A stretch of DNA of 59,935 nt. It comes from Nitrospira sp. (GTDB taxonomy: Bacteria; Nitrospirota; Nitrospiria; SBBL01; JAADHI01). Shown piece after piece: positions 34,368 to 42,731 of the stretch. Below the pieces are notes generated by a model. It was not told the DNA's origin, searched no databases, and worked only from the letters and a program-made list of their open reading frames with translations. The stretch is taken from the NCBI GenBank assembly GCA_027020665.1, contig JALUVJ010000046.1:1-59935 (forward strand). Reading direction: 5' to 3'. Every line of letters begins with the position of its first letter. The stretch's first letter is position 1. A program made the position numbers and the translations under genes.

Positions 34368-35926
34368 AAAAAGGAAAACTCTTTTTAGTCGGTTTTGGCC
34401 CCGGAAGCCAAGACCATCTCACGCAACGCGCCAAAGAAGCCATTGCACAATCGGAAACCGTTATCGGATATAGCACTTATATTCGACTTGTGAAACCGCT
34501 TTGTGAAGGCAAAGAAGTGATCTACACCGGCATGACGGAAGAGTTGGCGCGGGCCAGAAAAGCAGTGGACATGGCCTACGCCGGGAAAAAAGTGGCGCTG
34601 GTTTCTTCGGGGGATGTGGGTATTTACGGCATGGCAGGCCCCGCTTTTGAGTGTCTCAAAGAAAAGGGCTGGAAACGCGGGGGCGATATTGATGTGGAGG
34701 TCGTGCCGGGCGTCACGGCGGGCAGCGCTTGCGCGAGCCGGATGGGTGCGCCGATCAGTCATGATTTTTGCAACATTAGCTTAAGCGATCTGCTCACACC
34801 CTGGGAGATCATCAAACAACGACTGGAAGCTGCGGCCAAAGCCGATTTTGTGACGGTGCTCTACAATCCCAAAAGCGGCCGTCGCACGAAACAAATTGTG
34901 GAAGCCCAAAAGATTTTCTTGCAATATCGCAAAGGCACAACCCCCGTGGCCCTGGTGAAATCCGCCTATCGAGACCTCGAACAGATCGTATTGACAGACT
35001 TGGACGACATGCTCGAACACGAAATCGGCATGCTTACCACCGTCATGATCGGTAACAAAATGACCTTCACGCTGGACGGTTTGATGGTAACGCCGCGCGG
35101 TTATCAGAGCAAGTATGCCCTGGATAGTTTGGATGAAAAGTCCGTTCAACTCCTGCGAGAAAAGGTCATCGAAGCCAAACCGGCACAATCATTGAAAACC
35201 TACGGGACTTTTTACGGCATCGGCGTCGGGCCGGGTGATACGAAGTACCTGACTTTACAGGCGCGGGATGTGATTGAAAAAGTCCGCTATCTGTTTTATC
35301 CGAGGGGGAATGCCACAGACGAAAGCTTGGCTTTAAATACCATCGAACCCTTCATGCGCTCGGATACAAACGTGGAAGAATTAATGTTTCCCATGACGAC
35401 AGATCGCAATCAGCTCGAATATTATTGGCATCTCAATGCAAAAAAAGTGGCCGACATTCTGAAGACCGGGGCTGATGTCGCCTTTGTAACCTTGGGGGAT
35501 GCGACACTTTATTCGACCTATATTTACGTGGTGAAAACCCTGCGGGAATTGTTGCCCGCTGTGCCCATCGAAACGATTCCGGGCATTTCTGCCTATTCTG
35601 CCGCCGCAGCCATGATCAATCAAAGCATTGGAGAAGGCAAAGGACGTGTGGCGATCCTGCCCGTGAACCGCGATGTTTCCAATGTCCGAGATGCCTTGGA
35701 ACAATTTGATACCATCGTGTTGATGAAAGTGGGTTCCAAACTCAATCGGGTTGTGAGGCTGCTCGAAGAGACAAAGTTGATCGACAACGCCGTGCTTTTA
35801 AGTTATATCGGCACGGAAGACGAGCGCGTCGAGCGGGACTTGAAAAAATTCAGAAATCAGACCTTGGGTTATATGACCCTGGTGCTGGTCAAAAAGAATG
35901 AACAGTTTTTATTGGATGAGGACTAA
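34364..35926 (+). CDS. cbiHL: fused tetrapyrrole methylases: CbiH (C17) plus CbiL (C20)
   Basis: A 520-residue protein of two SAM methylase domains. Residues about 1-265 are CbiH-like: LFLVGFGPGSQDHLT, VIGYSTYIRLV, ALVSSGDVGIYGMAGPAFE and CNISLSDLLTPWEII, the C17 ring-contraction enzyme. Residues about 285-520 are CbiL-like: TFYGIGVGPGDTKYLTLQA, RYLFYPRG, VAFVTLGDATLYSTY and IPGISAYSAAAA, the C20 enzyme. GTG start with a GAAGGGAG site. The two activities act on nearby intermediates. The order CbiH then CbiL is the reverse of the known CobI-CobJ fusion of actinobacteria. Confidence 0.92.
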   Translation: MKKGKLFLVGFGPGSQDHLTQRAKEAIAQSETVIGYSTYIRLVKPLCEGKEVIYTGMTEELARARKAVDMAYAGKKVALVSSGDVGIYGMAGPAFECLKEKGWKRGGDIDVEVVPGVTAGSACASRMGAPISHDFCNISLSDLLTPWEIIKQRLEAAAKADFVTVLYNPKSGRRTKQIVEAQKIFLQYRKGTTPVALVKSAYRDLEQIVLTDLDDMLEHEIGMLTTVMIGNKMTFTLDGLMVTPRGYQSKYALDSLDEKSVQLLREKVIEAKPAQSLKTYGTFYGIGVGPGDTKYLTLQARDVIEKVRYLFYPRGNATDESLALNTIEPFMRSDTNVEELMFPMTTDRNQLEYYWHLNAKKVADILKTGADVAFVTLGDATLYSTYIYVVKTLRELLPAVPIETIPGISAYSAAAAMINQSIGEGKGRVAILPVNRDVSNVRDALEQFDTIVLMKVGSKLNRVVRLLEETKLIDNAVLLSYIGTEDERVERDLKKFRNQTLGYMTLVLVKKNEQFLLDED

Positions 35927-35928
35927 AG

Positions 35929-36699
35929 ATGACAAAAGAAGCCGTTGTCTATTTTGTGGGTGCGGGGCCGGGCGACCCCGAATTGATTACACTCAAGGGC
36001 AAGCGCTTGCTGGAAACCGCAGACCTCGTGGTTTATGCGGGCAGCCTGATTCCGAAAGAAGTTTTGTCTCATGCGAAGAAGGCAGAAATTCACAATAGTG
36101 CGGGATTGACTTTAGAAGAGATTGTCGCACTGTTGGTGCCTGCCGCAAAAGCGGGGAAAATGGTGGTGAGGCTGGCAACGGGAGACCCTTCCATTTATGG
36201 CACCATCGGAGAACACACCGAAAAACTCCGAGAAGCGGGTGTTGTCTGTGAAATCGTGCCCGGTGTGAGTTCATTTACCGCTGCTGCGGCCGCGCTCGGA
36301 AAAGAACTCACCGTGCCCGATGTCGCGCAAACCGTCATTTTAAGCCGCTGCGAGGGACGCACCCCCGTGCCTGATCTCGAAAAATTGCCTTTATTGGCAG
36401 CGCATCAAACCACCCTCGTGCTTTTTTTATCCATCACCCTCGTAAAAAAAATGCAGCAAGAGCTACTCACCGCCTACGCGCCCGAAACCCCCTGTGCTGT
36501 GGTTTACCGCGCAACCTGGCCTGATGAGTTGATTATCTTTTGTGCGCTCTCGGACTTGGCTGCTAAGGTAAAAAAAGCCGGAATCACCAAAACCGCCTTG
36601 GTGATCGTCGGTCAGGCCCTTGCTGCCGAAGGCAAACGGTCCAAGCTCTACGATCCCGCATTTAGTCATTCCTTTCGCTCCGGGAAGCGTTTAGAATAA
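35929..36699 (+). CDS. cbiF: cobalt-precorrin-4 C11-methyltransferase CbiF
   Basis: A 256-residue SAM-dependent methylase. VYFVGAGPGDPELITLKG, VVYAGSLIPKEVL, RLATGDPSIYG and EIVPGVSSFTAAAAALG are CbiF/CobM blocks, distinguishing it from CbiH and CbiL. It adds the methyl at C11 that CbiC later migrates. It begins 2 bases after the preceding stop. Confidence 0.95.
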   Translation: MTKEAVVYFVGAGPGDPELITLKGKRLLETADLVVYAGSLIPKEVLSHAKKAEIHNSAGLTLEEIVALLVPAAKAGKMVVRLATGDPSIYGTIGEHTEKLREAGVVCEIVPGVSSFTAAAAALGKELTVPDVAQTVILSRCEGRTPVPDLEKLPLLAAHQTTLVLFLSITLVKKMQQELLTAYAPETPCAVVYRATWPDELIIFCALSDLAAKVKKAGITKTALVIVGQALAAEGKRSKLYDPAFSHSFRSGKRLE

Positions 36700-36707
36700 G
36701 GTATCCA

Positions 36708-37400
36708 ATGAGTGCGACCATGAAAATCATCAGTACAACAGAACGGGCTGCGTTTTATAAAACCCTTTACAGCCGACGGGATACACGCGGCGAATTTAAA
36801 AATGATGCCGTTCCCGATGAAATCCTAATGCGCATTTTGGATGCCGCCCACCACGCACCGAGTGTGGGTTTTATGCAGCCCTGGGACTTCATCGTCGTGA
36901 AAAGCCCCGAAATCAAAAAGCGGATCAAGGCCGGTTTTGAAGCAGCCCACAAAGAAGCGGCGGCCTTGTTTCCAAAAGACAAACAAGCGCAATACCAGTC
37001 TTTTAAACTGGAAGGCATCGTTGAAGCCCCTGTCGGCATTTGCATCACCTGTGACCGAAGCCGCACGGGAAACGTCGTCATCGGACGCACGGCAAACCCT
37101 GAAACGGATCTCTACAGCGCCGTCTGCGCCGTTCAAAATTTGTGGCTGGCCGCGCGCTCGGAAAACTTAGGTGTAGGTTGGATGAGCATTATTCATCACG
37201 ATTGTTTGAAAGCAATTTTAGGCATCCCCGAAAAAATCGTTCCTATTGCCTATTTGAATATCGGTTTCGTGAGCTATTTTTACGAACAGCCCGAACTCGA
37301 AAAAAAGGGCTGGCTGCCGCGCCTGCCGCTTTCATCCCTTTTGCATTGGGACGGGTGGCGGAAAAAATCAAAATGTTTACAAGATACGGAGCACATTTAA
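36708..37400 (+). CDS. bluB: 5,6-dimethylbenzimidazole synthase BluB
   Basis: A 230-residue nitroreductase-fold flavoenzyme that fragments FMNH2 with O2 to make DMB, the lower ligand of true B12. LYSRRDTRGEF at the start, ILDAAHHAPSVGFMQPWDF and LGVGWMSI are BluB signatures. MSATMK could also start at the second Met. DMB by this route needs oxygen, yet the corrin genes upstream are of the oxygen-independent type. It is followed by the nucleotide-loop genes. Confidence 0.95.
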   Translation: MSATMKIISTTERAAFYKTLYSRRDTRGEFKNDAVPDEILMRILDAAHHAPSVGFMQPWDFIVVKSPEIKKRIKAGFEAAHKEAAALFPKDKQAQYQSFKLEGIVEAPVGICITCDRSRTGNVVIGRTANPETDLYSAVCAVQNLWLAARSENLGVGWMSIIHHDCLKAILGIPEKIVPIAYLNIGFVSYFYEQPELEKKGWLPRLPLSSLLHWDGWRKKSKCLQDTEHI

Positions 37401-37402
37401 AG

Positions 37403-38530
37403 ATGTATGAAATCAATCCTTTCGATCTGAATGATACCGGCAAGGCCGTACACGGCGGCAAGGTCTTTGCTTTTGCCCGCGCGCAAGGCTGCCGTCCCTC
37501 CGAAGTCCTGGATTTCAGCGCGAACATTAATCCGCTCGGTCTCCCGCCGAATGTCAAGGCCGCCATCCTGGAAAACCTGCCGGATGCCGTGCACTACCCG
37601 GACCGTTTCTGCGCCGTGCTGCGAGAAATGCTGGCCAGGCAATATCGCCTCAAACCGGGACAATTGCTGATTGGAAACGGCGCGACCGAGCTGATTCACC
37701 TCATTCCCAGGGCGATGGCCTTAAAAAAGGTCCTCATCCCCGCACCCGGCTTTTCGGAATACGAGCGGGCCGCCCGTTTAACCGGGGCTGCGGTCGAATT
37801 CATGGCCTTACGCGAGGAAAACGGGTTTCGGCTTGATGTGCGGGAGATGGTCGATACGATCAACGACAATGCCGGAAACGGCATTGATGCCGTCTTTCTC
37901 TGCAACCCCAACAACCCGACGGGCCACCTGCTTTCAAAAAAGGAAGTCATCTCCATTTTAAAAGCGGCTTTTCATTTAGGGGTGCTCGTCATCTTAGACG
38001 AGGCCTTCATTGACTTTACGGATGCGCCGTCTTTTACGGGAGAAATTCCCTGGTATATCAACCTCATCGTCGTGAGAAGCTTCACGAAATTTTACGCCAT
38101 GCCGGGCCTGCGCGCGGGTTATTTGGCCGCGAACGCAGCAACCGTTTCGCGGATTGAAGCCGTTCAGCCGCCCTGGTCCGTCAACCACATCGCCGCCGTC
38201 GCCGCCGCGGCGGGCCTCTGCGACACCGCTTATATCAAAGAGAGCCGTCAAATCATTGAAACAGAGCGCGCCTATTTGCGCAAAGCCCTTTCAAGCTTGC
38301 CGGGACTTGAGGTCTTTCCCTCCGACGCCAATTATTTGATGCTGAAACTCGGCGCCGCCTTGCCCGATGCGGACGAGCTTTCAAAACGCCTCGGCCCTTT
38401 TAAAATTTTAATCAGAAGCTGCGAAACCTTTCGCGGACTGAGTGATCGCTATGTGCGCATTGCGGTGAGAACACACAAGGAGAATGAGATCCTGATTGCC
38501 CGGCTTCGGGAAATTTTGGGAGGCCGTTGA
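37403..38530 (+). CDS. cobD: threonine-phosphate decarboxylase CobD
   Basis: A 375-residue PLP enzyme of the histidinol-phosphate aminotransferase fold that decarboxylates L-threonine-O-3-phosphate to aminopropanol phosphate. VHGGKVFAFARAQG and LDFSANINPLGLP are CobD-specific at the N-terminus; FLCNPNNPTGHLL and the Schiff-base lysine in RSFTKFYAMPGLRAGY follow. HisC is the main alternative, but the position between bluB and cobU settles it. The start is the ATG 2 bases after bluB. Confidence 0.92.
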   Translation: MYEINPFDLNDTGKAVHGGKVFAFARAQGCRPSEVLDFSANINPLGLPPNVKAAILENLPDAVHYPDRFCAVLREMLARQYRLKPGQLLIGNGATELIHLIPRAMALKKVLIPAPGFSEYERAARLTGAAVEFMALREENGFRLDVREMVDTINDNAGNGIDAVFLCNPNNPTGHLLSKKEVISILKAAFHLGVLVILDEAFIDFTDAPSFTGEIPWYINLIVVRSFTKFYAMPGLRAGYLAANAATVSRIEAVQPPWSVNHIAAVAAAAGLCDTAYIKESRQIIETERAYLRKALSSLPGLEVFPSDANYLMLKLGAALPDADELSKRLGPFKILIRSCETFRGLSDRYVRIAVRTHKENEILIARLREILGGR

Positions 38531-38534
38531 CCTT

Positions 38535-39059
38535 ATGCCTGCGCGCACCCTCATTTTAGGCGGCGCACGTTCCGGGAAAAGCCACTTTGCGCTGGATTTG
38601 GCCGGACGACAAGCGGGTAAAAAAATCTATCTCGCCACCGCTGAGGCAGGCGACGCGGAAATGGCGGCCCGCATTGCGCGGCACCGAAGGGAACGCGATG
38701 CCGCTTGGCAAACGCTCGAAGAACCCCTTCGTCTCGTGGAAGCCCTGCGGTCTTTGCAAGGCCGGGTCGATGCCGTGCTGCTGGATTGCCTCACGTTCTG
38801 GCTCAGCAATGTGATGATGCGGACAGAAAGCGCACAAAAAATCAGCAATGAAATCGACGCGCTCATTGATGCCGTGGCGACCGCAGATTTCGGGCTCATC
38901 GCCGTTTCAAATGAAGTGGGCCAAGGCATTGTGCCCGCCGACACGCTTTCACGACAGTTTCGGGACTTTTCCGGTGTGCTGCATCAGCAGTGCGCCGCCG
39001 TTTGCGAAACGGTTTATTTTATGACGGCGGGGATTCCGCAGAAAATAAAAGGGCCGTAA
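38535..39059 (+). CDS. cobU: adenosylcobinamide kinase / guanylyltransferase CobU
   Basis: A 174-residue enzyme that phosphorylates adenosylcobinamide and transfers GMP. LILGGARSGKSHFA is the P-loop at the extreme N-terminus, RIARHRRERDAAWQTLEEP holds the conserved His, VLLDCLTFWLSN carries Walker B, and VSNEVGQGIVP follows. I use the ATG at 38535, just after the cobD stop, because a longer start would overlap cobD. Confidence 0.95.
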   Translation: MPARTLILGGARSGKSHFALDLAGRQAGKKIYLATAEAGDAEMAARIARHRRERDAAWQTLEEPLRLVEALRSLQGRVDAVLLDCLTFWLSNVMMRTESAQKISNEIDALIDAVATADFGLIAVSNEVGQGIVPADTLSRQFRDFSGVLHQQCAAVCETVYFMTAGIPQKIKGP

Positions 39060-39061
39060 GC

Positions 39062-40120
39062 GTGAGAACACTTGAACACACCCTCAATCAAATCAAGCCC
39101 CTCGATCTGGAGTGGGGGGGCCGCGCCCGGGCGCAGCTCGACCGCCTCACCAAACCGCCGGGCAGTTTGGGGCGATTGGAAGAAATCGCGACATGGTTTG
39201 TTCAGGTGACCGGCAAATTCCCGCCTTGTCTCCCCAAGAAGGCGCTCTTTGTTTTTGCCGCCGATCACGGCGTGTGCGACGAAGGCGTGAGCGCCTACCC
39301 CAAGGCCGTGACGGCACAGATGGTTTACAATTTTTTAAACGGGGGCGCGGCGATCAATGTGCTGGCGCGCCATGCGGACGCGGCCGTCCGTATTGTGGAT
39401 ATGGGGGTCGATGCGGATTTTAAATCCGTGCCGGGTTTGATTGACCGCAAGATCGCGCGCGGGACAAAAAACATGGCGCAGGGTCCCGCGATGTCCCGCG
39501 CGGAAGCACGCACATCCATCGAATGCGGCATTGCCCTGGCCGAAGACGCCGTGAAAGAGGGGGCGACTCTGCTCGGCACCGGAGAAATGGGCATCGGCAA
39601 TACCACCGCGGCCAGCGCCCTCACGGCGGTTTTATGCGCTGCCGCTATCGCGGAGGTGACCGGACGCGGCACGGGCATCAACGACGCGGCCTTAAAACAC
39701 AAACAAAGCGCCATCCGCCGCGCACTGGATTTGAACCGCCCCGAAAGCACGGATCCCTTGGATATTTTAAGCAAGGTCGGCGGCTTCGAACTCGGCGGCA
39801 TGACGGGTCTCATTTTGGGCGCAGCCGCCCGAAAGATCCCCCTTGTTCTTGACGGGTTTATCTCGACGGCTGCGGCATTGATTGCCGGCGCACTGAAGCC
39901 TGCGGTGAACGCCTATCTGCTGGCCGCCCACCGCTCGGTTGAGCCGGGGCACCGCATTGCCCTTCGGCAACTGGGGCTTTCGCCGCTCTTGGATTTTGAC
40001 ATGCGCTTGGGCGAGGGCACAGGCGCGGCTTTGGGCATGGGGATGGTTGATGCCGCGATTAAAATCATCAATGAGATGGCAACTTTTGATGAAGCAGGTG
40101 TCTCAAATAAAGGAGCTTAA
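39062..40120 (+). CDS. cobT: nicotinate-nucleotide-dimethylbenzimidazole phosphoribosyltransferase CobT
   Basis: A 352-residue enzyme that activates DMB to alpha-ribazole phosphate. RLTKPPGSLGRLEEIA near the start, FAADHGVCDEGVSAYP, GEMGIGNTTAASAL and GRGTGIND are family blocks, and LGEGTGAALGM carries the catalytic Glu near residue 316. The start is GTG at 39062, 2 bases after cobU; longer frames run into cobU. It uses the product of bluB. Confidence 0.96.
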   Translation: MRTLEHTLNQIKPLDLEWGGRARAQLDRLTKPPGSLGRLEEIATWFVQVTGKFPPCLPKKALFVFAADHGVCDEGVSAYPKAVTAQMVYNFLNGGAAINVLARHADAAVRIVDMGVDADFKSVPGLIDRKIARGTKNMAQGPAMSRAEARTSIECGIALAEDAVKEGATLLGTGEMGIGNTTAASALTAVLCAAAIAEVTGRGTGINDAALKHKQSAIRRALDLNRPESTDPLDILSKVGGFELGGMTGLILGAAARKIPLVLDGFISTAAALIAGALKPAVNAYLLAAHRSVEPGHRIALRQLGLSPLLDFDMRLGEGTGAALGMGMVDAAIKIINEMATFDEAGVSNKGA

Positions 40121-40879
40121 GTGAAGGTCTTTTTCGCCGCTTTCGGCACGCTGACGGTTTTGCCCCTTCCGCGCCGTTTTCAGTGTGATGAAAAAAGCCT
40201 GGCCGCGTCCGTTATCTATTTCCCGCTCGTCGCTTTGCTTTTGGGCGGCGTACCGGCGGTCCTGTTTTATCTCTTAAAATCCTTGCTGGCCCCGCTGCCT
40301 TTGGCGGCGCTCTTGCTTTTTGTGCTCGTGATGCTCACCGGGGGACTGCACCTTGACGGGCTGGCCGATCTTGCGGATGCATTCGGGGCGGGCGGTTCGC
40401 CGGAGCGGATGCTTGGCGTGATGAAAGAAAGCCAGGTCGGGGCTTTTGGCGTGATCGCGCTTGTGCTGGTGCTGCTGTTTAAGTTTTCGCTTTTTTTCGA
40501 GATCATCAACAAAGGGCGCTGGCCGGATTTTTTATTGATGGCCCTGCTCAGTCGATGGGCGATGATCCTGGCGGCTTTTTTAGGGCGATATCCAAGGGCG
40601 TCGGGCACGGCACGGGCCTTTATCGGGAAAATCCGTCCGGCTCCAATGGGGATTGCAACGGTCTTCACGCTCCTGCTTTCGGGATGGTTTCTGGGGGGGG
40701 GCGGCTTATTGGCAATGGCCTTAGCCGCAGTGATAACGATTTCGTTTGTGTCTTATGTCACAACAAAACTCGGCGGGATTACGGGAGATGCCCTGGGCGC
40801 TTTGAATGAAAAGGTGGAGGTTTTAGTCCTGCTTTTTCTGCTGCTTGTTCCACCTGTGGGTCGTTGGGGACTATTATAA
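40121..40879 (+). CDS. cobS: adenosylcobinamide-GDP ribazoletransferase CobS
   Basis: A 252-residue membrane protein that joins adenosylcobinamide-GDP and alpha-ribazole (phosphate), the last assembly step. FGTLTVLPLP at the N-terminus, LTGGLHLDGLADLADAFG with the acidic metal site, and TTKLGGITGDALGALNE near the end identify it, with about six hydrophobic helices between. GTG start directly after the cobT stop with AAAGGAG upstream. It is the last gene of the cobalamin region; 160 bases of non-coding DNA separate it from convergent sdhA, with no clear terminator. Confidence 0.95.
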   Translation: MKVFFAAFGTLTVLPLPRRFQCDEKSLAASVIYFPLVALLLGGVPAVLFYLLKSLLAPLPLAALLLFVLVMLTGGLHLDGLADLADAFGAGGSPERMLGVMKESQVGAFGVIALVLVLLFKFSLFFEIINKGRWPDFLLMALLSRWAMILAAFLGRYPRASGTARAFIGKIRPAPMGIATVFTLLLSGWFLGGGGLLAMALAAVITISFVSYVTTKLGGITGDALGALNEKVEVLVLLFLLLVPPVGRWGLL

Positions 40880-41039
40880 AGGGGGCTATTATAATGTTTC
40901 TTTAGTTGCCGGACGCGAAATGCTTTATCCCTGGGACTTGAAATACGGCTTGTCGGGGTGACGCACGCATGCGGTTTTCCCGTTGCAGTGTGAAGGTTTC
41001 AGGGAGAGCTTTTTCTGTCTCGGTTATTTCTGAAAACCC

Positions 41040-42707
41040 TCAATATTTCCGTTCCGCCGGCGGAATGGTTGTAATGGTCACGGGTTTGTATTCCAGGCGC
41101 GGGCCTTCTTCTGTTTTGTAGGCCAGGGTGTGTTTCATCCAGTTTTCATCATCTCGCTTGGGAAAGTCGGGACGTGCGTGCGCACCGCGCGACTCTTCAC
41201 GGACGGTGGCACCGGCTGCCAGCACTTCGGCCAAATCCATAATGGATTGTAGTTGCAGGGCCTCGATCAATTCCAAATTGAAGATTTTCCCCTTGTCTCG
41301 CAAGCCGATGTCGGGGATACGGGCGCGGAGGGCGGCCAATTTTGCTTGGCCTTGCTCCATACGTTCTTTTGTGCGGGAGATGCCGAAGTGTTCGGCCATG
41401 AGGGTCCCGATTGCCTCGCGAATCACTCCGATCCGCTCCCCGTCTTTTTTGCCCATGAGCTTCTTGATTCTGTCGGCTTGAGCGTTGAGGTGTTGATCTG
41501 AAATGCCTTTGATTTCATTTTTTTCTGCATATTGTGCCGCATATTCTCCGGCACGGCGACCGTAGACGATGGTTTCCATCAGGGCGTTTCCGCCGAGGCG
41601 GTTTGCGCCGTGGACTGAGGCCGAGGCACATTCGCCTGCCGCAAAAAGTCCGGGCATGGGGGTTTCGCATTGTGTGTTGGTGGGAATGCCGCCCATGGAA
41701 TAGTGCACACCGGGGGTGATGGGAATGGGCGCTTCAATCGGATCGACGCCCGCATAGGTGAGTGACAACTCCCAGATCTGCGGCAGTTTTTCCATGATTT
41801 TCCGTTTCCCCAAATGTCGCAAATCCAGCATGACGCAGCCGTCCACACCGCGTCCGGCCATGATTTCTTCGTATTCGGCGCGGGAGACCACGTCGCGGCT
41901 GGCGAGTTCCATCGCGTTGGGTGCGTATTTTTCCATGAAACGTTCTCCGCGCGAATTAAAAAGGTAGCCGCCTTCGCCGCGCGCGCCTTCGGTAATGAGG
42001 ATGCCGGTGCTTTTCAGGGTCGTCGGGTGAAATTGCACAAATTCCAAATCCTGCAAAGGCACGCCGGCTTCGTAGGCCATTGCCATGCCGTCGCCGGTGT
42101 TAATCAAGCCGTTCGTGGAAATGAGGTAGACGCGGCCGTAACCGCCTGTGGCTAAAATGACCGATTTTGCACGCAGTGTTTCAAGCTCGCCTGTAAAGAG
42201 ATTGAGCGCGATCACCCCGCAACAGATGCCTTCTTCAACAATGAGTGAGCAGACATACCATTCTTCATAAACCTTGGCCGCGCTTTTGATGAGTTGTTCG
42301 TAGAGCAGGTGTACAAGCGCGTGTCCGGTGCGGTCGGCCACATAACAGGTGCGGGGATAGCCGAGGCCGCCGAAATTGCGCTGGGCGATTTGACCGTCCG
42401 CCGTGCGGGAAAAGAGGGCGCCCATTTTTTCCAAGGTCATGATGTCTTCGGGTGCGGATTTGCAGAGTACTTCAATCGCATCCTGATCGCCCAACCAGTC
42501 GCTGCCCTTCACCGTATCGTACATGTGATTTTCCCAGGAATCATCCGCCCGGATGGCCGCATTGATGCCGCCTTCGGCGGCAACCGAATGGCTGCGCACG
42601 GGATGCACTTTCGAGATGATGCCGACATTAAGATGAGACGGTACGGCAACTGCGGCGCGCATGCCTGCGAGTCCGGCTCCGACGATCAGTACATCATGGA
42701 TGATCAT
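41040..42707 (-). CDS. sdhA: succinate dehydrogenase/fumarate reductase flavoprotein subunit (isolated)
   Basis: A 555-residue flavoprotein that interconverts succinate and fumarate. VLIVGAGLAGMRAA binds FAD, RSHSVAAEGGINAA has the His for covalent FAD attachment (which excludes NadB), TCYVADRTGHALV and EFVQFHPTTL follow, SRDVVSRA holds the catalytic Arg, GVHYSMGG a substrate His, and RPDFPKRDDENWMKHTL is the typical SdhA tail. No iron-sulfur or membrane-anchor subunit is adjacent. It lies 24 bases after gcvPB and may share its transcript, an odd pairing. Confidence 0.93.
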   Translation of the reverse strand: MIIHDVLIVGAGLAGMRAAVAVPSHLNVGIISKVHPVRSHSVAAEGGINAAIRADDSWENHMYDTVKGSDWLGDQDAIEVLCKSAPEDIMTLEKMGALFSRTADGQIAQRNFGGLGYPRTCYVADRTGHALVHLLYEQLIKSAAKVYEEWYVCSLIVEEGICCGVIALNLFTGELETLRAKSVILATGGYGRVYLISTNGLINTGDGMAMAYEAGVPLQDLEFVQFHPTTLKSTGILITEGARGEGGYLFNSRGERFMEKYAPNAMELASRDVVSRAEYEEIMAGRGVDGCVMLDLRHLGKRKIMEKLPQIWELSLTYAGVDPIEAPIPITPGVHYSMGGIPTNTQCETPMPGLFAAGECASASVHGANRLGGNALMETIVYGRRAGEYAAQYAEKNEIKGISDQHLNAQADRIKKLMGKKDGERIGVIREAIGTLMAEHFGISRTKERMEQGQAKLAALRARIPDIGLRDKGKIFNLELIEALQLQSIMDLAEVLAAGATVREESRGAHARPDFPKRDDENWMKHTLAYKTEEGPRLEYKPVTITTIPPAERKY

Positions 42708-42731
42708 AAGCGTTCTCCTCCGGGTCTGAAA

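Noticed and set aside
41040..42707. L-aspartate oxidase (NadB) as an alternative for the flavoprotein
   Set aside because: The RSHSVAAEGG motif with covalent-FAD His and the SdhA-type C-terminus argue for succinate dehydrogenase/fumarate reductase.
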